From Rhyzopertha dominica (Eukaryota; Arthropoda; Insecta; Coleoptera; Bostrichidae): 64,000 bases of DNA. The position numbers and the translations under genes are program-made. The notes below the pieces were generated by a model. It saw nothing but the letters and a program-made list of their open reading frames with translations, had not been told where the DNA came from and searched no databases. Below, in pieces: positions 12,240 to 24,790 of this stretch. The stretch's first letter is position 1. Each line of letters starts with the position of its first letter. The stretch lies in NCBI GenBank assembly GCA_025024175.1, contig QCXZ01000137.1, positions 15,004,001 to 15,068,000 of the forward strand, given 5' to 3'.

Positions 12240-13180
12240 TTGTTGCATTTGTTGTGAAGCTATTACATTGAAAACCATTTTGATAACCTCCACTAGCGTG
12301 TGCTTTATAACGACTCATCAATGGGTGTTGCTGATCTTAGTTCACTTATCACCTTATATACCTCTTGTTTATTGCATGATATCAAGAACAGTGTTTTTTT
12401 TTCATTTTCAACTTCTCTAAAATTGTTGTCCACTTTTTCTATTTGCTTCAATAGTTGCTGCCCGATTATTGCAAAACGTGTATTATATCTATTTGCCACT
12501 TCATGTGGGTCATATATTATTCCATCTCCAATTTTTACTTCCTGTTAATGTATTTTATTTTCTCATTTGAGTTTTTTTTATTAGTTAATTAATAGTTTTC
12601 CAAACAGCCCTTTAATTGTGCTTATCTTCAATCGTCTTGTATGTCCTTGTTTCAATGTGCATCTCAAATTGTTAGCTTCATTTTTAGCTTTTTTATACTT
12701 TCGTTTAATATTCCCATTGGGGATTAATATGTATCTTTTATATAGTTTATTTCTTTGCTTTATGTTTTCCAACAATTCTCCTATCACCCACTACTTGTTA
12801 TTCCACACTTTTCTTTCTTTTCAAAAAAAAAAGTACTTTGCTCTTTGACCTCCTTTAGTCCGTCCATGTGTCTTATTCGGTGTATTTTTTTGGAGTAATC
12901 CCACTTTTATAATTTTGGTAATCGACTTTTTTGTAGAGTACATCTTCTTTTAGCTTATTTTCTCTTCATATTTAAGCTTCACCGTCATTATATGATGATC
13001 AGATATTTAATGTTGGTCCATTGTTACGTCGCAGATTATTTTCTTGTTGTGTCTTGTTCTCGAGCTAGCTACTCTCGTTGGGCGTTCTTGACTGATCTTG
13101 TTATTATTTGAGAATCCATTAACTTCTATGGTGTTCTAGTAGTCTTAACCGTCATCACAGTTTCTTAACAGATTAATATT
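12240..13180 (-). pseudogene. Decayed CR1/jockey-like LINE, endonuclease end to RT start
   Basis: On the minus strand, from high to low coordinates, there is a tail of an apurinic-type endonuclease (ISDHHIMTVKLK at about 13000-12960). Next is the characteristic linker (LLENIKQRNKLYKRYIL at about 12780-12720, then KRKYKKAKNEANNLRC). Last is the stretch before the RT (NRYNTRFAIIGQQLLKQIEKV, about 12500-12430, and VYKVISELRSATPIDESLL). This order matches CR1/jockey-type ORF2. Stops and frame changes make it inactive. The RT palm is not present in this copy. Confidence 0.65.
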
Positions 13181-13439
13181 CGTTTAATCAATCACAATTA
13201 TGTTTCAATGTTCATTCACTGGCATAAAGTTGTTATATCAAGTAACTAATAAACGGTACCAATCACTAAGCATCCATTCTTAAATTCATCTCGACCTAAT
13301 GCCTCCCTTATTATAACCAATTCTCTTAAGTTTAATTAACCATAAGTTTTACACCTACATCAGCTTTTTATTTATTGCATATGCCAAATCCCCCTTTCTC
13401 CGAAATAGCCGCAAGGAATTCTTCATCTTCAGGGAAAAT

Positions 13440-13820
13440 CTAAAACTCTAAATATGGCTACATACAGGTATTTCGCTCAAGCCGCATGGCTGCCGAGTAA
13501 AAGTTTGTTATTCTTTGTGCTCCATCTTAGACCGTCTGCGGCTCTACAACGGCACAGAAAAAGCAAACCACTTCTTAAAGGCCACGGCCATGGAAGGCAT
13601 TATCCAAACAAAAAAATATGCCACGCAACAACGTTAAATGGAAGAACACACAAGAGGTGTAAACAGGGCAGACGGGTTCTCAAACTTCAAGTACGACTCG
13701 GCGAAGCCAGCTATAGAGCTATTAAAAATGTGGGGTGGGTTTTTGCTACGTATCCTTTTTTCCTGCGTCTCAAACCCACATGGGTGCTGAGGTGGATGTT
13801 ATCTCACATGAGGTATTGAT
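13440..13820 (+). other. GC-richer block with overlapping open frames, unassigned
   Basis: Two plus-strand frames are open over much of this block. One runs 13454-13819 (121 codons). The next frame reads KANHFLKATAMEGIIQTKKY around 13560-13620, is open for about 200 bp, meets one stop, and then resumes with RADGFSNFKYDSAKPAIELL. Base composition is clearly higher in GC than the flanks. It looks like a damaged coding fragment of unknown origin, but I recognise no family. Confidence 0.25.
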
Positions 13821-15480
13821 TGTGTATTGACGATTCCCGCATATTAATAAGGGAATACGTGCGAAGACAAATAAGATTGCTATCAGCATTCGACGTTTTG
13901 AAAAGGGAAGGGACGCAAGAAGTATGCATGCAAGAAATTCGTTAGGGTGCGAAATTAAAAGATTGCTATTATATAACATCTTCTCCAGAGGTGTGGGAAT
14001 ATGTATAGAAAGCTATCGACAATTAAATTCGAATTACAGAGGAATACCTATGTGTTATTAGACAATATTTATAAGATATACTCGTTTTGCGTACTGGATC
14101 ATCGTTTAGAGTTCAAAACAAGATTCTTTGTAATTTTTTATTATGCATGCAATTCCTTTTTTCTTAGCAACGTTTGATAAACTATCAATGTCATTTCAAA
14201 CGCCTACGCATTACACTGCCATAAACTTTAAGTTATTACGATAATGTTAACAGTCCAAAACATAAACAAATATTTTTATCTCGCTTTAAGAAAAACACGT
14301 AGTTTGTCAAAGGCCTCAAAATGTTAACATCACAATGGAACAATTATTTGCAAAGCGAAGCTTAGCAGAAGAAATGTAAAATCGTGCATTATTCCAATCC
14401 TGTTTTTAGTACAAGAATTATTTGTTCGTTCTTCTACATAATGTAAAAGTGCAGAAGCTGAATATACGATGGTGAAAATGCTGCTTGTGTAAATTGAATG
14501 AAGCTTGCGCTCGTTTAATTCTGTATCCATAACGAAGCTTATCAAATTTGTAACTGATATTGATTACAGTTTTGTTGCTAAATAATAGGAAATAAAATTT
14601 ATAAGTGGGACGGCAGCAGGTAGAAATAAGCTTTATTTTATTGTCATTTATGTTTTATTTTATTAAAATTACTTATTAAAATTATTATTTTATTAAAATT
14701 TATTAAAACGCGAAGATGTTGAAATGGTACTCCGCTGGTGATCCAGGAGTACAGAACTGTTGAGAGCTTTTGACTTATCAAATCTCTTAAACTTACTTCC
14801 ATTTTTGGACAACGTATAGGCTGCGAAACTACACATATAGGGTATCCCATTTTGTTGTGAGTTGATCTGTACTATCGTTATTTTTACATCTATTTTGTTT
14901 TAAAGCTATACTCAACTCTTCAATCCCCAATATTTTGCTTAGAAAGGTAAATACAAAAAGAAATTGTCTTGATAGATATTTTTACTTTGAATCCACTAAG
15001 AATTTTTTAGAGGTTCGCAGTTTTGTGATATAACACAAATGAAAACCATAGTTGGCTTTGCTACGGTAAAAAAGACCATCTTTTTTTTCTAATTAAGAAA
15101 ATATATATTGTTCAGTTTATTTTCAATAACTCAGATTTTATATTTACATCCAGGGGGCTATGGAACAAAAAAACACAATATGATATAAATATTATATTAA
15201 ATAAGTGAAATAATACCATTAAAACCTAAAATAAACACAAGTTTATATTATTATATTTCAGAAATGTGATTCCTTAAAAGATTCTGAGTACGCAAATGGT
15301 TCAAAATAAAAATATTTATAGAAAATGTCCTAGCAGTTCTTTTTTTGTATCTACAAACGCAGGCTAGATATAGAGAACTGAAGAAATGTTACATTATTAA
15401 AAAGTTGACTGTAACTTTAAAACAAAATACAATATACAGAACGGTGATAATGCAGTTTGCAATAAAAAAGTAAGACAGTA
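13821..15480. other. AT-rich intergenic DNA, nothing recognised
   Basis: TTTATTTTATT-like simple runs occur near 14640-14710. No gene or named element seen. Confidence 0.4.
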
Positions 15481-16625
15481 ATTATGTCACTAGAAAGTTA
15501 TGGGAATAGCAGTCACCAATAAAGAGAAAAGCTCTTTGCAATTCAGCCAAGCTTCGGAATGATTTTATTCCTTCTTCAGGGCGCTAAAAGATTACACAAC
15601 AAAAGGATACATTGCAGGAACATAATAAAAAAAAACTTACATTGAGTCGAGGTTAATATTAAATAGGTATGTTCACCCAGATACATGGTCCTTTAATAAA
15701 TTGCAGCATATGAAAAATTCGACGATTAAATTTATATCACAACATGCTAAAAATTAATAGTTATAACAAAATGGTTCAACACATGTGTTCTTACAGAAGA
15801 ACAAAGTGACAATTAATTGACAACGATCAAAAAATTATTCAAGTAACGTTGCCAAACCACACAAAAAATACTTGAAAATTATTTGAAAGTATGAATAAGG
15901 TAAGTATAAATTTTTGATTAACCCTCAATATCTGACTTTTATTAATATTATGAATTTCTGTATTAATGTACCCCATTTCTAAAAACAATCTTTTCATCAA
16001 ATTTGGTTCAAAGTGGCCTAACGTTTCAACTAATTGTAAATTGTCTTTACAAAGTTTTATTGAGGAGATCTCTTAAGTGTTTGATAATGTCTATAATAAT
16101 AATTTAAGATCTAATATTGTTTATAAGATGGTTGTAACTCGTATTTTTAAAAATGGTGTACATTAATAGAGAAATTCATAGTATTAATAAAAGGTCAGAT
16201 ATTGAGGGTTTATCAAAAATTTATACTTACCTTATTCAAACTTTCAAATAATTTTCAAGTATTGTTTTTGTATGGTTTGGCAGTGTTACTTATATAATTT
16301 TTTGATCGTTGTCAATTAATTGTCTCTTTGTTCTTCTGTGTTGAACCATTTTGTTATAACTATTAATTTTTAGCATGTTATAATATAAATTTAATCGTCG
16401 AATTTTTCATATGCTGCAATTTATTAAAGGACCATGTATCTGAGTGAACATACCTATTTAATATTAACCTCGACTCAACGTAAGTTTTTTTTTAATTATA
16501 TTTCTGCAATGTATCCTTTGGTGTGAAATCTTTTAGCGCCCTGAAGAAGGAATAAAATCATTCCGAAAGCTTGGCTGAATTGAAAAGAGTGTCTGCTATT
16601 CCCATAACCTTTTAGTGTCATAATT
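15481..16625. mobile_element. Long foldback element, arms of about 480 bp
   Basis: The left arm (about 15481-15972) and right arm (about 16157-16625) are inverted copies. The outer ends contain ATGTCACTAGAAAGTTATGG and its complement near 16600-16622. Other paired landmarks are the GGGCGCTAAAAGATT block near 15580, AAGGTAAGTATAAATTTTTG near 15898, and TAACCCTCAATATCTGACTT near 15920. A spacer of about 184 bp separates the arms. The arms include CCCTGAAGAAGGAATAAAAT and AAGCTTGGCTGAATT, which resemble sequences next to the ends of Penelope-like elements, so a tail-to-tail pair of such elements is possible. Arms are highly similar, so the event is fairly recent. No coding frame. Confidence 0.8.
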
Positions 16626-16803
16626 CATAATAGTCAGTCCGTCTACCTTTCACATTTTAAGACAGTAATGTAAACCGCAACTCTCTAGTATCGGTAGTTA
16701 CGGAGGTACCCTGCAATTATGATGACACCCTGTACAATATCTTACTGTTTGTATATTTGCACTCGTACGAGATTGAGAAATTAATACTCTTCTTGATTAC
16801 TTT

Positions 16804-17001
16804 GTGCAGCGTCATTTAAATACTAGACGCCTTATCGTTGGTGATTTCAATATTCCAAATTACATTTCCCAAAGTAATAGTAAAGAGTCGTTTGATTTTA
16901 ATGTACAACTTTTTATTGAAACACATAAGATCCTAGCGCAGCAAGCGAAAAAAGATGCTAATATTTTAATTGCTAGTTCAGCTGTTTCTTCTCTAGCCTA
17001 A
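16804..17001 (+). pseudogene. LINE endonuclease fragment (GDFN motif)
   Basis: The 65-codon plus-strand frame contains RRLIVGDFNIPNY, the conserved GDFNxP core of the apurinic-type endonuclease (endonuclease/exonuclease/phosphatase family) of CR1/jockey-like LINEs. The Asn of GDFN is an active-site residue in that family. Upstream and downstream motifs are missing. Confidence 0.55.
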
Positions 17002-20000
17002 GATATCGAATCTTTTTAAATTATCAGCGAGTACATCAGTGTACTTCTTTTACTGATGAAATTAGTACATAATCGTCATCAAAACACTTTTTTTTTTAAG
17101 CCTGGAACAGTCTCCGAACCTAATGCACTATTCTCAACTGTGTCATTTAATATTAATACACAAACGTATTTCAAATAATTGCTTCTAATAAAAAAACAAA
17201 AAAATTTTGAATAAATTTTATAAGACACTTTTTGTGAGAAATTTTATTTCCTATCTGACGGTATTATCATTTTTTTATTATAGTGAATGTACGAATTTAG
17301 GAAAAACCGTTTTCTTTAAATGACGCTTTTTTGCTAATATCTTTTAAACAGTTTGCTGCACTGAAAATTTATAAGAGCGAACAATACTTGCAGTTATACT
17401 ACTAATCACATACTAAAACTAAAAAAAATATAAAAAATGCTAAAAGGGCAGTTACTCCCCTACTTACCCCACAAACAATAGGTCGCTTTGGGTAGTTGAG
17501 ATTTATACGTCTGCCAAATTTCAAGTTCATATATATTAAGTCTTTCGAAAGTTATCGTGTCCACAAACAAAACCACAGACACACAGACAATAAATTTTTT
17601 TGCTCAAATTTTAAGCGAATTTTAAAGCGAATGAGCAAATAAAAATTTTTGAAAAAATTTTTCGCGATACAACACTTCCCATCCTTTGGATGTGGAAGTA
17701 ATATATAAATATAGAAAAGTGTGAAAACTATTTCCGGAAGATTTACCTAGTTTTAATGACAAATATAGTATAGAGATCGAACTTTTTCCTAACTTTGGTA
17801 TCTGAAAGTTAATACTCCCATACCCATACGTCCCATACGTCCCATATCGACTTCATAGGTATTGATTCAATCATTTACTATTGCGAACATAAAGTGTAAT
17901 CATAAAACTGACCTATAAAACAGAAATAAATTCTTTAGAATGAATAACGATGTGATTATTACGTTTTCATATTTTATTTTATAAAACGATAGGTAACTGG
18001 TTTTGTTTTAAAGATACCATAATAAGGCATAAAGAAAGCAAGTAGTATAAGCTATTTACAAATTTCGTAAAATTAAGTGATAATAACCTTTTCCGCTGCA
18101 ACACAATTAGGCCAATTATTTCTTAAAAACAGGCTTATAAATCACGTGTGGTTTTCAATTTGCACCAATTTGTGTCGATTTGTGTAGGTAACACTGCCGT
18201 GGCGGACGTTTGTACAGAATAGCTTTTAAACATGCTAAAACTGCGATTCTTCGGGCTCGTGCTGCTCTCTAGCTGTTGGAGTATTAATACGTAATATACA
18301 GTTCTGCTGCTAAAATTATCAGTGCATTAGAAATGTTTAGAACACATCTCAAGGAGTTAAGAAATAATAACCGCGCTGGCTAAGAATTACTTCAGGGAAT
18401 GACGGAACGGAGCAGAACTCTGTCTAATTGAAAGCACTTTACTTTTTAAAAAACGATAAATGGATGGCTAAACAACTACACGCTTTTAAAAATAACGGAT
18501 GAGAAAAATTGTACTACAGGGAAAACTAATAATACCTACATCTTGGTAAGATAACAGAGCAAATTCAGTCACTTCATAATCGAAATTATAAAACTGTTAT
18601 TAAGTCAAAATATAATTTGCGTCACCGTATGTCGTGTAAGGTTAGAAATCTAGGTCATGATAAGCATTTCTGCCGCTCCCGGATATACCGTCGGGTCGAC
18701 TACGTCTATGCTGGGTTGGAAGGGGCTCTCACCATGACGGTGGCTTATTTGCAGTTTATGGTTATCCGGTTTTCCGATAAATTATCTTCTACGTTGCCTA
18801 GAGAGTCTATCAAGTCAAGTCCCCCTCATTTTCTGTTATTATCACCAGTATAAATTTTTTTTCCTTGTCTGTTTTTTTCGTGTGGCTTTTTTGAACAAGA
18901 TCTGTGAATATTCCTGGTGTTTGGCTAAACTACTGCATCGTTCTATCTTCATGTAGCTAGGCATTCGATTATCCTGTTGATTAAGCAGTGGAGTACTTTT
19001 TGCAAAATTTCTGGTACAGACTGGTGATTTCTTCTAGTCCAGATGCATGCATATCTTTCTATTGAGTACACAAATTAGAGGATATACTTTTGAGACTTCT
19101 ATTTGAAAATACAGAAAACCATTTGGATACGCTGGCATAAAGTTTATTTAGTTCTTTTTCAAGTGTTAGGTTTTGGGTTTACTTCTGATTCGAGACCCAG
19201 CAAAGCATGGCACAAAAAGTTTTGGTACCTACTACGTATTACTTATTTGTCTGATTAATTAATCCTCGAATGTTTTGATTCAGAATTATGAATATACTAT
19301 TGTATTTTATTCTAAACACATTTAAGTAAGTGGTACATATGTATTATAGTATTATAGGTATAGTGATCCAAATACGACGGACATCTTTCTAACACATATA
19401 GTTTATGTTTATCAAATTATTTTAGAAAGTTTTTTGTTGTTCCGTGTTGCTAATGTAATATTAATATATTGTTTAATAAAAAATATTAACTTGTTTTTTG
19501 AATTATTTGTCTACTGTTGACATTCATATTAGATGTCTCTACGTCGGAAACAAAGCTTGAAAAAAACCACAAACAAAAAAAATTCAGGTGTGATTAATAT
19601 TCATAAAATATATTGGAATCATTCCCAACCATGCAGAAACGAAGAAACAGCAGTTCTGCAGTTGTTGCCCTTGAAGATGATTCATCTTGCTGATGTATCT
19701 AAAAATACTTTTGATATAGTAAGACAAGAGCTAAGCAGTTTTGCATTATAAATTAAATTTTTCGCTGGATAACCTTACTCTAATGGTGCCTATTTTGCAT
19801 GTCTTTTATATTTTTAACATTTATACTCGTTCGTAAAAGTGCTAATGACACGTTACTAAAGAATGTTTGTGTTTCCAAAAGATAGGAAATTACAATTTAA
19901 GCTAATTCAGCCTAGAAAATATTGCACAATAGTGTTAAATTTTGTACTTTGAAAGTTAAACACTTGCATTATTATTTTTAGAGATGTTCTAAGAGTAGCG

Positions 20001-20759
20001 TTTAAAACAACTAAATATTATTTTCCGTCTAATTTGTCAAGTGAAATAGTTTCTATGTCAAGCATTACGTAGGTTTTGATTGATTGACGATTTTCGTCAT
20101 CCCAGTAGCGCACATTATGCTTATTCGCACGAGCATTCAAAATAACGTTATTCATGACTGAAAAAATAATATTCAACAGATTTGGTTTCACTATGATTAT
20201 ATTATAATCTCGCAGAATTGAAGTCTTCTATCGTTGTTATCTTTGCCTAGTTCCTGGAGGGTTTTCATCCTAACGTGTGAAATTTGTATAGCTTTGTAAC
20301 TCGCCTTACATACTAGTGACTTGGAACGTTATCCAAGGAACTAGCTTGGTATATCATAAAATGACCAATTACCTCAAACTGTACAATGCCATCATCAACT
20401 ACCCTATTACTTTTCTTTTTTCGTTTGATACTGAATTCATGTCTTGGAATTTCAGCACAAAATCAAGAATGCATCTAGCGGCTACATTTTTATTAATATA
20501 ATAATAATTTTATTTTGCTGTCCTACGAGCACTTCTATGCTTAGCACCATAAATACAAAATATTTTTCTTTTGCCAAATGAATAAGTATTTTCACTGTGA
20601 CTAAACTAAAATGTTCTTATTACAAAAACTTTTAAAAAGATGTATGATCTCATAAATAATTTTTTACTTTAAGAATTAAACTATTCTCTTTTAAGATCCG
20701 CAGGGTACGTTGCAGAGAATATAGAAAACTGTAATTACGTGACATTAGTTACTTTCTGG
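17002..20759. other. Intergenic DNA with faint repeat traces
   Basis: The segment 17500-17640 contains TTTCGAAAGTTATCGTGTCC followed by ACAAAACCACAGACACACAGACA, a text I associate with dispersed repeats of insect genomes, but I cannot name the element. No gene is visible elsewhere in this 3.7 kb. Confidence 0.35.
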
Positions 20760-20850
20760 CTTGTCTTCTACTTGTCTTACTTTTCTGCCTCTGAACCGCG
20801 AGGTCGTGGGTTAGAATCCCGCCTAAGGCATTGGTGTTTATGTATGTCTT
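20760..20850 (+). repeat. Possible tRNA-derived SINE head
   Basis: GAACCGCGAGGTCGTGGGTT followed by AGAATCCCGCC (about 20793-20823) is one base off the RNA polymerase III B-box consensus GGTTCGAATCC and sits in a tRNA-like arm pairing GTGGG with CCCGC. The 5' half and the acceptor stem do not fold as a functional tRNA, and no CCA or clean A box is present. A SINE relic is more likely than a tRNA gene. Confidence 0.4.
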
Positions 20851-22603
20851 TTATATTATGTAATATTATACAATTTCCAAATAAATAATAACAAATAGAA
20901 TGTACTGGCTAATTGTCAAACGTGAGACTAATAATAATTTAAAAAAAATACCTGAAGATGCACGTCTATGCTGTAGTATCTGTAGGTACCGCAACCAAGT
21001 GCATGCGGATTTGTTTCACTTTTATTAAAGCTACTCAGTGCAGTGCAGTAATTCTTCATCAGGCTATTTTAACCTATCAGGTAACATGCCTTAACAAATA
21101 TGAACATGATAGATATGCAAAGTCTAAATAAAACTAAACTCACAACAATTTGAAATATACTTTACCCCGTGAAAGCATCTTTAAGTGTATACGAATTCAG
21201 TACGTACTTGATGTTTTATGTTTACTCTACGTTATAAAAAAATATCCCGAATTCGGGTGTGTTGACACAAATCTTCACATAAATCAGATAATCACGAAAG
21301 AAAATAACCAAACAGAATAGTACTATTTGCCAAGAAAAGCATGAATGGAACCTCCGCGACCGTCGAATTAATAAAAATTGGTTATACAACCTCTTCATTG
21401 GCCGCCCCAAATGTGACGCTAATCTAATTAGTGGACCTGACCGTTGAAGTGACAGTTTCAGTTACAAAGTAAACCTAGCACGTACCCATGATCGGGCTTG
21501 GTTGTCCGCATCTTATGCTAATCGAAGTGTTGTGCAAGTAATCAAACCTGGATTTGTGTGGTTTAGTAATAAGAACGCGAATGCAGGGATACAGAGTAAA
21601 CAGAAATGCAAAACAACGCGACGACAATAAATTGTGAATGTGTAAGGCATACAACAGTATTATATAGGTGGCTTTGGCAAACAACAATAATAGTACTGAG
21701 ACACGGTAATTTCCATGAGCTAAAAAGATCTAATGTGACTCCGTTTCATTTCGTTCATGGGAAAACTGTCTTTATACCTATATTAGGTGCAGGATACAGA
21801 CACATTATAAGTCTCATTCGCAGTCCACGATGTTTTTAACAACTTCACTCTCGTTATGTTTTCCTTTATGACGTGATAATATATCCTTTCAATTCAAAAT
21901 TCATAAACATATTTTAAAAATCTAAATGATACAGTGCTTTATTGCCTGCCGTATATGAAATTTTATTTTAAATGCAATTGGTCCGAAGTAATTGAACCTT
22001 TTGTTCAAGTTTGTTCGTATTGCATTGCATCCGGTTTTCATAAGTTTTTCGTGTCAGGAATTACCAAGAAAACTGTTTTTTGGAACTAGTGATAATCATA
22101 TCTAAACAGTATATAGATTGAAAGCGCTCTCCTAATTAATAATTTAATCTAAGGTTGAGTAAACTAGAGATACTTTTTGTGCTACTTCTAACACTATTCG
22201 CTTAATTATCTTTTATTGTCAGGATTTTGTTTATACTAACGAGAGCAATCTAATTATCAAAGTTAGTCATGCTTAGATACGAGAGGTGTGACACCTTGTA
22301 TTCATAGAAACGATCGTCCTTACTTTTGCATGTCTATATATGTATCTTCTCCTAAAATACAGTTTTATATATACATACATAACATAAATATGACAGTAAA
22401 TTACCTACATCGAGTTAAATAAAATGCATATAATGGTTATTATTATAAATTCGTCAATATTATAGAAACATTTTTTGATTAGCCAAGAACGTAATAATTT
22501 ATTAAACCTATGTATTTGTTGTGTTGTGTTGTTTGTTTGTTATGTGTTGTGTGTCGTGTTATTCAAATGTTTTTTTTTCTTTTTTACATTGGATTGGCTT
22601 TTA
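20851..22603. other. Intergenic DNA, nothing firm
   Basis: The plus-strand peptide around 21736-21780 (NVTPFHFVHGKTVFIPI) faintly recalls the integrase C-terminal block of LTR retroelements, but nothing else of such an element is present. Confidence 0.3.
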
Positions 22604-23362
22604 TACAGTGTGTCGCATTTAAGATGAAGACACCCCCATATTTTAGTTATTTAAAGGAATACAGAACTGAATTTTCGCAGAGTAATAAACGGTGACGGGT
22701 CATATTTTTAAGATACTTAACCAAATTCTGAATTTTAAACTCAGCCTACTACGAATTGACCAAATAGGGCCGATTCTTAATATTTTGTTTCGCGTTAGAG
22801 ATATCGAAAAAAATTATTAGAAAAAGTTGTTTAGAATATTTTTTAGGCTCGTATACCAATTTTCATGACAAAATTTGTATTTTTAATTTTTTCAATATTT
22901 TGATATCTAAAAATTATTACATATTATTTTTTTAATTTTATACTTAGTGTGCCATGGAAAATAATAAAATTGACGGAATTGTCAAATACTAGTCAGTTTG
23001 GAGTTTATTGCGTACATTTCTAATTATAAAATTAAAAAAGAAAACGTAATAATTTTAAGATACCAAAATATTGAAAAAACTAAAAATGCGAATTTTGTCA
23101 TGATGATTGGTATGCGGGCCTAAAAAATATTCTGAACAACTTTTTCTAATAACTTTTTTCGATATCTATAACGCGAAACAAAATATTGAGAATCAGCCCT
23201 ATCTGTCTATTCGTAGTAGGCTGAGTTTAAAATTTAGAATTCGGTTAAGTATCTTAAAAAATATGACCCGTCACCGTTTATGACTGTGCGAAAATTCAGA
23301 TCTGTATTCCTTTAAATAACTAAAATATGGGGGTGTCTTCATCTGAAATACGACACACTGTA
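22604..23362. mobile_element. Foldback/MITE with TA target site, 759 bp
   Basis: The ends are CAGTGTGTCGCATTT on the left and AAATACGACACACTG on the right, each flanked by TA. The inverted arms continue inward for more than 300 bp on each side: GGTGTCTTCAT, the AAACGGTGACGGGTCATATT block, GTTTCGCGTTAGAGATATCG and others all have complements in reverse order. The centre is at about 22960-23010. TA duplication and long terminal inverted repeats fit a non-autonomous Tc1/mariner-type element. No transposase is present. Confidence 0.85.
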
Positions 23363-23779
23363 TAACAACAAAAGTAGCACACTTGAAGATATAAATGTTA
23401 AGAAATGTTAAAATTTTGTGTGTGCTAAATATAGTTCTGCATGATTTTCTCGACTTTTTGTTTTATATCAAGCGCATGAGTCGTTTCTGAGCAATTAGAG
23501 TACGTTGCATGTGAACTTAATTCTCCAAACTATTAAATTATAGCTTATTATGAGAAAGCTAGACTAAAGTATACATTTTTTAGTTGACTCTGGGTCAGAA
23601 TTGATTTTAGTTTTATGATAGCACAATACGCACTACTAAGTTTCCCGCACACATAATTAGCTTAATCTGTCCAATTTAATTTTGTATCTATACTAGAACG
23701 CCCAGAAATTGAGTAGGTACTCTGTAGAGGAACCGTTCTTGAAAGGTTTACTATTTCGGTTTTAATTTTATTCAAAATT
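23363..23779. other. AT-rich intergenic DNA
   Basis: Nothing recognised. Confidence 0.4.
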
Positions 23780-24790
23780 AATTTGTTTTTGTTCTACCAC
23801 GTTTACATTTCATGTTGGATTTTCGCAATTCGCCTATTCAGTTCATTAGAATTATCGGCGGTGACAGCTACAGATATATCACCTACAAAATTGACAATAA
23901 GGCCTTTACTTAAATGGTGTGACAAATCATATACAAAAGTTAGGAAAATTAGAGGCCCTAAGAGGACGCCTGTGCAAAACCAATATGAGTGTTAAATATT
24001 TGAGAGCGCTTGTTATTCAATTTCACAGTTAATTGATGATTCGACAAAAAAAGATATTATCCGATGAAGTATATTACCTCTTAAACCCATTGCGTGCAGT
24101 TTGATTTCTATTAAACTATGATCGACGACGTCGAAGGTTTTTTATAGGTCAAAGAGGATGACACCTGCCATTTGATTATTTTCGATTTTCTGGTGAACGA
24201 AATCCAGTTAAAGTTGCCTCTGCTGTAAAGCAACCTTGACGGTATTGCTCAGGATGTTGTTGACTTCCATATGCCTCACTATTCTCTTGTAGCATAACCT
24301 CCCCAAAATTTTGGAAAAATGCGATTTTGTCGATGATTTATTTCCTTTTTTAAAAATGGGTATCACTTGTGATTTTAAAACACTTAGGAAAAGTACCTTG
24401 TTAAAATGAAAGATTAAATAGGTGCGCACGAGGTGTTAGAAGCTCACTAGTCACATGTTTTAGCACTTTTTTACTGACACCGTCCGGGCCATATGACCTC
24501 TGAGATTCTGAGATGATAGTCCCTGAATGATTGTTTTGATTTCTGACTCGTGGGATGTATGAACACTGAGTTCGTGATGAGTGGTGCGAGGTAGTGGATT
24601 TGTGCATTAGTTTGTTGCTGCCAAAATTTTTATCTGTAGCAGTTTGAGCTTGTGTGGAAAAATATTTTCTAAAGCAGTTAGCAATATCGATATCCTTACT
24701 AACGTATTCCTGGTCAGTATATAGTGTAACTTGCTCAGTGAGTTGTTGTTTGAAATATTTTTTTAACATTTATCGTGATTTATTAGATGA
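23780..24790 (-). pseudogene. Decayed CR1/jockey-like LINE reverse transcriptase
   Basis: The minus strand, read from 24790 down, carries the RT motifs in order: YGPDGVSKKVLKHV and LTPRAHLFNLSF (fingers), KSQVIPIFKKGN, FSKILGRLCYKRIVRHMEVN and NILSN, then KTFDVVDHSLIEIKLHAMGL (motif A region). Next are QLTVKLN and GVLLGPLIFLTFVYDLS (motif B), and NFVGDISVAVTADNS in place of the catalytic FADDT (motif C). Loss of the DD pair, a stop at the F-D-L-x-K site and several frame changes show it is dead. The element is 5' truncated and has lost its 3' part. Confidence 0.8.

Noticed and set aside
20793..20830. tRNA gene
   Set aside because: Only the T-arm and B-box-like part fit. The acceptor and D arms do not pair, and the B box has an A in place of the conserved C.
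21606..21839. LTR retroelement integrase
   Set aside because: Only one short block (NVTPFHFVHGKTVFIPI) is suggestive. No zinc finger, catalytic core or LTR was found nearby.
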